A stretch of DNA of 36,261 nucleotides from Nanobdellati archaeon (GTDB lineage: Archaea > Nanobdellota > Nanobdellia > Woesearchaeales > GCA-2686295): the NCBI GenBank assembly GCA_014384375.1, contig JACNFY010000019.1:1-36261 (forward strand), read 5' to 3'. How positions within the stretch are numbered: the first letter of the stretch is position 1; each line of letters opens with the position of its first letter. The position numbers and the translations under genes were made by a program. The notes beneath the pieces were generated by a model. That model worked only from the letters and a program-made list of their open reading frames with translations. It was not told the origin of the DNA and searched no databases. Of this stretch, positions 32,827 through 36,261 are shown piece by piece.

Positions 32827-32836
32827 ATTATAAATA
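32827..32836 (+). promoter_or_regulatory. TATA box of the coiled-coil/Nip7-like pair
   Basis: ATTATAAATA is centred 26 bases before the ATG at 32857, predicting a leaderless mRNA. It is divergent from the rnp4 promoter 20-30 bases away. Confidence 0.6.
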
Positions 32837-32856
32837 ACCCTTTCTTCTCACGGATT

Positions 32857-34080
32857 ATGGGGTTCTTCGATTTTCTAAAGAAGAAAAAAGAGGAGGAGAC
32901 AGTAAAATTCAATGAAGTAGAGAGCTGGATAACCAGATACTTAGAAAACAAAAATCTGGATAAGAAGATAAGCCAGTTCAAAGAAGAGATGAATCATAAG
33001 ATAGAGGAAGCAAAAGAGCTCCTTACAGCGCTTGACAAGGCAGGTCTTCTAAATGAGAACATCCCTGATAGGGTCAAGCATATAATGGAAGGTAATAGGA
33101 ATAACTACATACAAAAAATAACCTTGTTCCTCGACGATATAAGAATTCCAGATAACTATCTTCAAATAAGAGAATTCTCAAAAAAACTCACAGATGATAT
33201 GGACAGGCTGAGTAAGGAGACACAGAAAAGTTACTTTGTGTTGAAAGAGTTCCTAGAAACAGAGTTAGTAGCCGTAGCTAAGAAAATCAAAGAGATGGAG
33301 AATGAAGCAATAAAATTCAGACAAAAGATAGAGAAAGAGAATCTGCATAAATTAGAGGAAATAAAAGAGAAATTAGTAGATTATGAGAATTCAGAACAAA
33401 CATTATCAGAATTGAAAAATCTAAAGGAAGAACAAGGAAAGGAATTACAGGAGCTAAAAAATAAGGAGAAAACAATAGATAAAAGAATATCTGAGTTGAA
33501 AAACGCTAAGAGCTACAAAGAATATAATGAATTAAAGAAAGAGAGAGAAAGAATCTTAGAAGATATACAGAGACAGAAGAAAGAGATAATAACACATTTC
33601 TCGACGTTGGAGAAAGCTTTCAAAAAATACAAAAGAATGTCCTTGAATGAAGCGTTAATAGACAAATACTTGAAAGACCCTACGCAAGCATTATTAGCAG
33701 ACGAGAATTTAGGAATATCAGAAGTACTTGGAAAGATGCTCTTGTCATTAGATAAATTGGAACTCAAAGACAAGAAGGCAGAAAAAACAAAGGAAGAGAT
33801 AGGAAAACTCAGCAAAGATTTATTGACGAAGATAAAAGAAGATTTACACTCACTTTATGAAAAGGAGAAGAAGAACAAAAATATCTTACTTGCCAATACT
33901 TCAGCAATGAATATTTCAGAACAGGAAACATGGCTTGAAAACACTAAACACAAAATAAAAGGTCAAGAACAAGCAATTGAAGAAACAGAACATAAAATCG
34001 AGAGAGTCAATCCTCGATTAATAAAACAGCAAGTAAGAGATATACTAAAAGAATTCTCAGTCACTATGAAAAATGCATAA
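32857..34080 (+). CDS. Coiled-coil protein of unknown function
   Basis: A 407-residue soluble protein rich in Lys/Glu. The start MGFFDFLKKKKEEE is a common N-terminus in DPANN proteins and may sit at the membrane. Residues ~120-250 (KKIKEMENEAIKFRQKIEKE, LKNLKEEQGKELQELKNKEK) and ~330-400 are long coiled coils, separated by a possible globular segment (NEALIDKYLKDPTQALLADE). No catalytic motif is visible. The next gene starts within its last codons (8-base overlap), so the products may work together, but the partner's ribosome link does not establish this protein's role. Confidence 0.75.
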   Translation: MGFFDFLKKKKEEETVKFNEVESWITRYLENKNLDKKISQFKEEMNHKIEEAKELLTALDKAGLLNENIPDRVKHIMEGNRNNYIQKITLFLDDIRIPDNYLQIREFSKKLTDDMDRLSKETQKSYFVLKEFLETELVAVAKKIKEMENEAIKFRQKIEKENLHKLEEIKEKLVDYENSEQTLSELKNLKEEQGKELQELKNKEKTIDKRISELKNAKSYKEYNELKKERERILEDIQRQKKEIITHFSTLEKAFKKYKRMSLNEALIDKYLKDPTQALLADENLGISEVLGKMLLSLDKLELKDKKAEKTKEEIGKLSKDLLTKIKEDLHSLYEKEKKNKNILLANTSAMNISEQETWLENTKHKIKGQEQAIEETEHKIERVNPRLIKQQVRDILKEFSVTMKNA

Positions 34081-34510
34081 AGTAAAAGATTTCATCTCAC
34101 AATTTACAGACAAAGAAATAATCAATATAGTAAAGATTGGAAGATCGTACTTCTTAGCAGGAGAAGAGCAAAAAAGGTTGAGTGAAAAGATAAATCAAGA
34201 AATGTTTTCAATAGGGATATTCCTAGGTGAAAGCAAAAAAGAGTTCAAACCAAGCCCAGCATTAATAGATATAATAGCAGGGTTATCAGACAAGAAAGTT
34301 TTTATCACGAAGAAAGCAGAGTGGTTGTTCCTCTGTAGAAGAGATGTCTTTGAAAAGAACATCGTAAAAAAGAATGTAGAGAAAGGACTTGTCTTAGTAC
34401 AGAACGACAAAGACGAAAACCTAGGTTATGGTAGGATTGTGACTAAAGGCAAGAAAATCTTCATAAAAAATCTACTTGATAAAGGATATTATCTTAGAAG
34501 AGAAAACTAA
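34073..34510 (+). CDS. Nip7-like protein with C-terminal PUA domain
   Basis: A 145-residue protein. The N-terminal ~85 residues form a mixed alpha/beta domain (FITKKAEWLFLCRRDVF), and the C-terminal ~60 a PUA-like RNA-binding domain (VLVQNDKDENLGYGRIV, KIFIKNLLDKGYYLRRE). This layout matches archaeal Nip7 homologues, which assist ribosome assembly; the identification rests mainly on the PUA part. It overlaps the upstream coiled-coil gene by 8 bases and the convergent pgk gene by 4. Confidence 0.65.
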   Translation: MHKVKDFISQFTDKEIINIVKIGRSYFLAGEEQKRLSEKINQEMFSIGIFLGESKKEFKPSPALIDIIAGLSDKKVFITKKAEWLFLCRRDVFEKNIVKKNVEKGLVLVQNDKDENLGYGRIVTKGKKIFIKNLLDKGYYLRREN

Positions 34511-35640
34511 TTCTTCAAAACTTCAAGACCTGGAAGTGTCCCTTTTTGGATAAGTTCTAAAGAAGCCCCTCCGCCAGTTGAGACAAAGTCGAACTTATCT
34601 TTCATTCCTAACTTGTCAATTGCTGCGACTATGTCTCCTCCACCAATTATTACTTTAGCTTTAAGCTTTGATAAAATCTCTGCTAGTTCATTAGTTGCTT
34701 TTGCGAACTTCTCTATTTCATAGATCCCAAGTGGTCCATTCCAGAAGACAGTCTTGGCATTTTTTAATTCTTTTTTGAAATCATTGATGGTTTCTTCACC
34801 AACATCTACTCCAACCCATTTTTTGGGGATTTTATTGCTATCAACAATTTTTGACTTTGCATTTTCGTTGATATCAGAGGCAACAACAACATCTCTTGGC
34901 AAGATTATTTTTTCGTTGTTCAAAAGTAGTTTAGCAGTTACAAGATGATTATCTTCACATAATGAGTTACCGATTTCAAAGCCAAGAGCTTTGTAGAAAG
35001 TGAATATCATAGCTCCACCCAATAACAATCTATCAACCTTTGGAAGTAAGGCGTTGATTATAGGAAACTTTGTTGAAAGTTTTGAACCAGCCATTATCAC
35101 AACCAAAGGACTCTTAGCCTTACTAAAGTTTAGGTTTTCAACCTCTTTCTGAACAAGCAAACCTGCGCATGAAGGCAAGAACTTTGCTACGCCAACAACA
35201 GATGCGTGTTCCCTATGGGATACTCCAAAAGCATCATTCACAAATACATCTGCATGAGAAGCTAGTTTCTTTGCGAATGATTCATTATTCTCTTTTTCTT
35301 CTTTGTGAAACCTTAAGTTTTCAAGAAGTACAACTTTTTCATTAGGAATAACCACATCAACGCAGTCATCGAGTTTAGCAACATTTCTACCAACGAATTT
35401 CATCAAACGAACAGCTACTTTGTCCATTCGCAGCTCTTTAACAACTTTGCCATCAGGCCTGCCAAGATGACTCATAATGATGACTTGCTTAGCTCTCTTC
35501 AAGATATACTTCAAAGTCGGCAAACTGTTCTTTATCTTGAAATCGTCCAAAATGTTCCTATTTTTATCCATAGGAACATTGTAATCAACTCTTAGAAGAA
35601 CTCTTAAGCTTGTGATGTCAACCTGAGTTAGCGTTCTCAT
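34507..35640 (-). CDS. pgk: Phosphoglycerate kinase
   Basis: Transfers phosphate from 1,3-bisphosphoglycerate to ADP in glycolysis. Family motifs: LLRVDYNVPMDKN, MSHLGRPDGK, LLENLRFHKEE, VNDAFGVSHREHAS, VFWNGPLGIYE and FVSTGGGASLELI near the C-terminus. At 377 residues it is slightly short for the family but complete. GSKLSTKF replaces the usual GAKVSDK. A TATA box at 35662-35671 lies 27 bases upstream, so it can be transcribed alone as a leaderless mRNA even though it directly follows gap. Confidence 0.97.
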   Translation of the reverse strand: MRTLTQVDITSLRVLLRVDYNVPMDKNRNILDDFKIKNSLPTLKYILKRAKQVIIMSHLGRPDGKVVKELRMDKVAVRLMKFVGRNVAKLDDCVDVVIPNEKVVLLENLRFHKEEKENNESFAKKLASHADVFVNDAFGVSHREHASVVGVAKFLPSCAGLLVQKEVENLNFSKAKSPLVVIMAGSKLSTKFPIINALLPKVDRLLLGGAMIFTFYKALGFEIGNSLCEDNHLVTAKLLLNNEKIILPRDVVVASDINENAKSKIVDSNKIPKKWVGVDVGEETINDFKKELKNAKTVFWNGPLGIYEIEKFAKATNELAEILSKLKAKVIIGGGDIVAAIDKLGMKDKFDFVSTGGGASLELIQKGTLPGLEVLKN

Positions 35641-35661
35641 AAGAATAATAAAAGATAATAA

Positions 35662-35671
35662 GTTTAAAAAA
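35662..35671 (-). promoter_or_regulatory. TATA box of pgk
   Basis: TTTTTTAAAC on the minus strand is centred ~27 bases before the ATG at 35640, in the 35-base gap after gap. Confidence 0.5.
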
Positions 35672-35675
35672 TTAA

Positions 35676-36261
<586 letters not shown>

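Overview
The window looks like an AT-rich archaeal chromosome segment, most likely from a DPANN-type lineage (Woesearchaeota/Pacearchaeota-like; this placement is inferred). Evidence: the archaeal gene order rps13-rps4-rps11-rpoD-tRNA-Leu-rpl18e-rpl13-rps9-rpoN, an archaeal SRP RNA, the RNase P subunit Rpp21, the KEOPS kinase Bud32, TATA boxes about 25-28 nt upstream of many start codons (leaderless first genes), GGTGA-type ribosome binding sites inside operons, and [K/R][G/A]Q class III-like signal peptides. Bacterial-type LeuRS, GAPDH and PGK fit a small symbiotic archaeon with borrowed enzymes.

Region 1 (1-16,139, minus strand) is a cell-surface block. A small lipoprotein and a membrane-anchored thioredoxin-like protein are followed by a 1028-residue protein with a pilin-like N-terminus, then a run of a 2167-residue secreted cysteine-rich multidomain protein, a 1079-residue type I membrane protein with Ca-binding repeats outside and a long charged tail inside, and four small proteins with pilin-like N-termini. 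A surface appendage or contact/adhesion machine is a reasonable inference; no single gene proves it.

Region 2 (16,220-21,757, plus strand) is the ribosomal protein/RNA polymerase operon, with a structured 5' leader, a tRNA-Leu(GAG) with C at position 33, and four consecutive hairpins between the tRNA and rpl18e. A LAGLIDADG endonuclease gene lies exactly between rps9 and rpoN. The last part of rps9 and the first codons of rpoN switch from AGR to CGN arginine codons, and rpoN carries a one-base frameshift at that junction. This resembles a homing cassette that brings recoded ends of the two essential genes it separates, and it is the most unusual signal in the window.

Region 3 (21,838-26,762) holds leuS (bacterial-type catalytic body with a different C-terminal domain), two small zinc-ribbon proteins and the SRP RNA on the minus strand, a metallo-beta-lactamase-fold protein and a five-TM protein.

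Region 4 (26,751-32,379, mainly minus strand) has a presenilin-like GxGD protease coupled to a membrane-anchored DNase I-like enzyme, a zinc-finger protein with a possible degenerate PP-loop, a secreted Lon-like protease coupled to Bud32, and a compact operon of four tiny genes, one with a LysM-like domain.

Region 5 (32,463-36,261) has rnp4 (Rpp21), a coiled-coil protein, a Nip7/PUA-like protein, and pgk and gap (gap runs off the window end).
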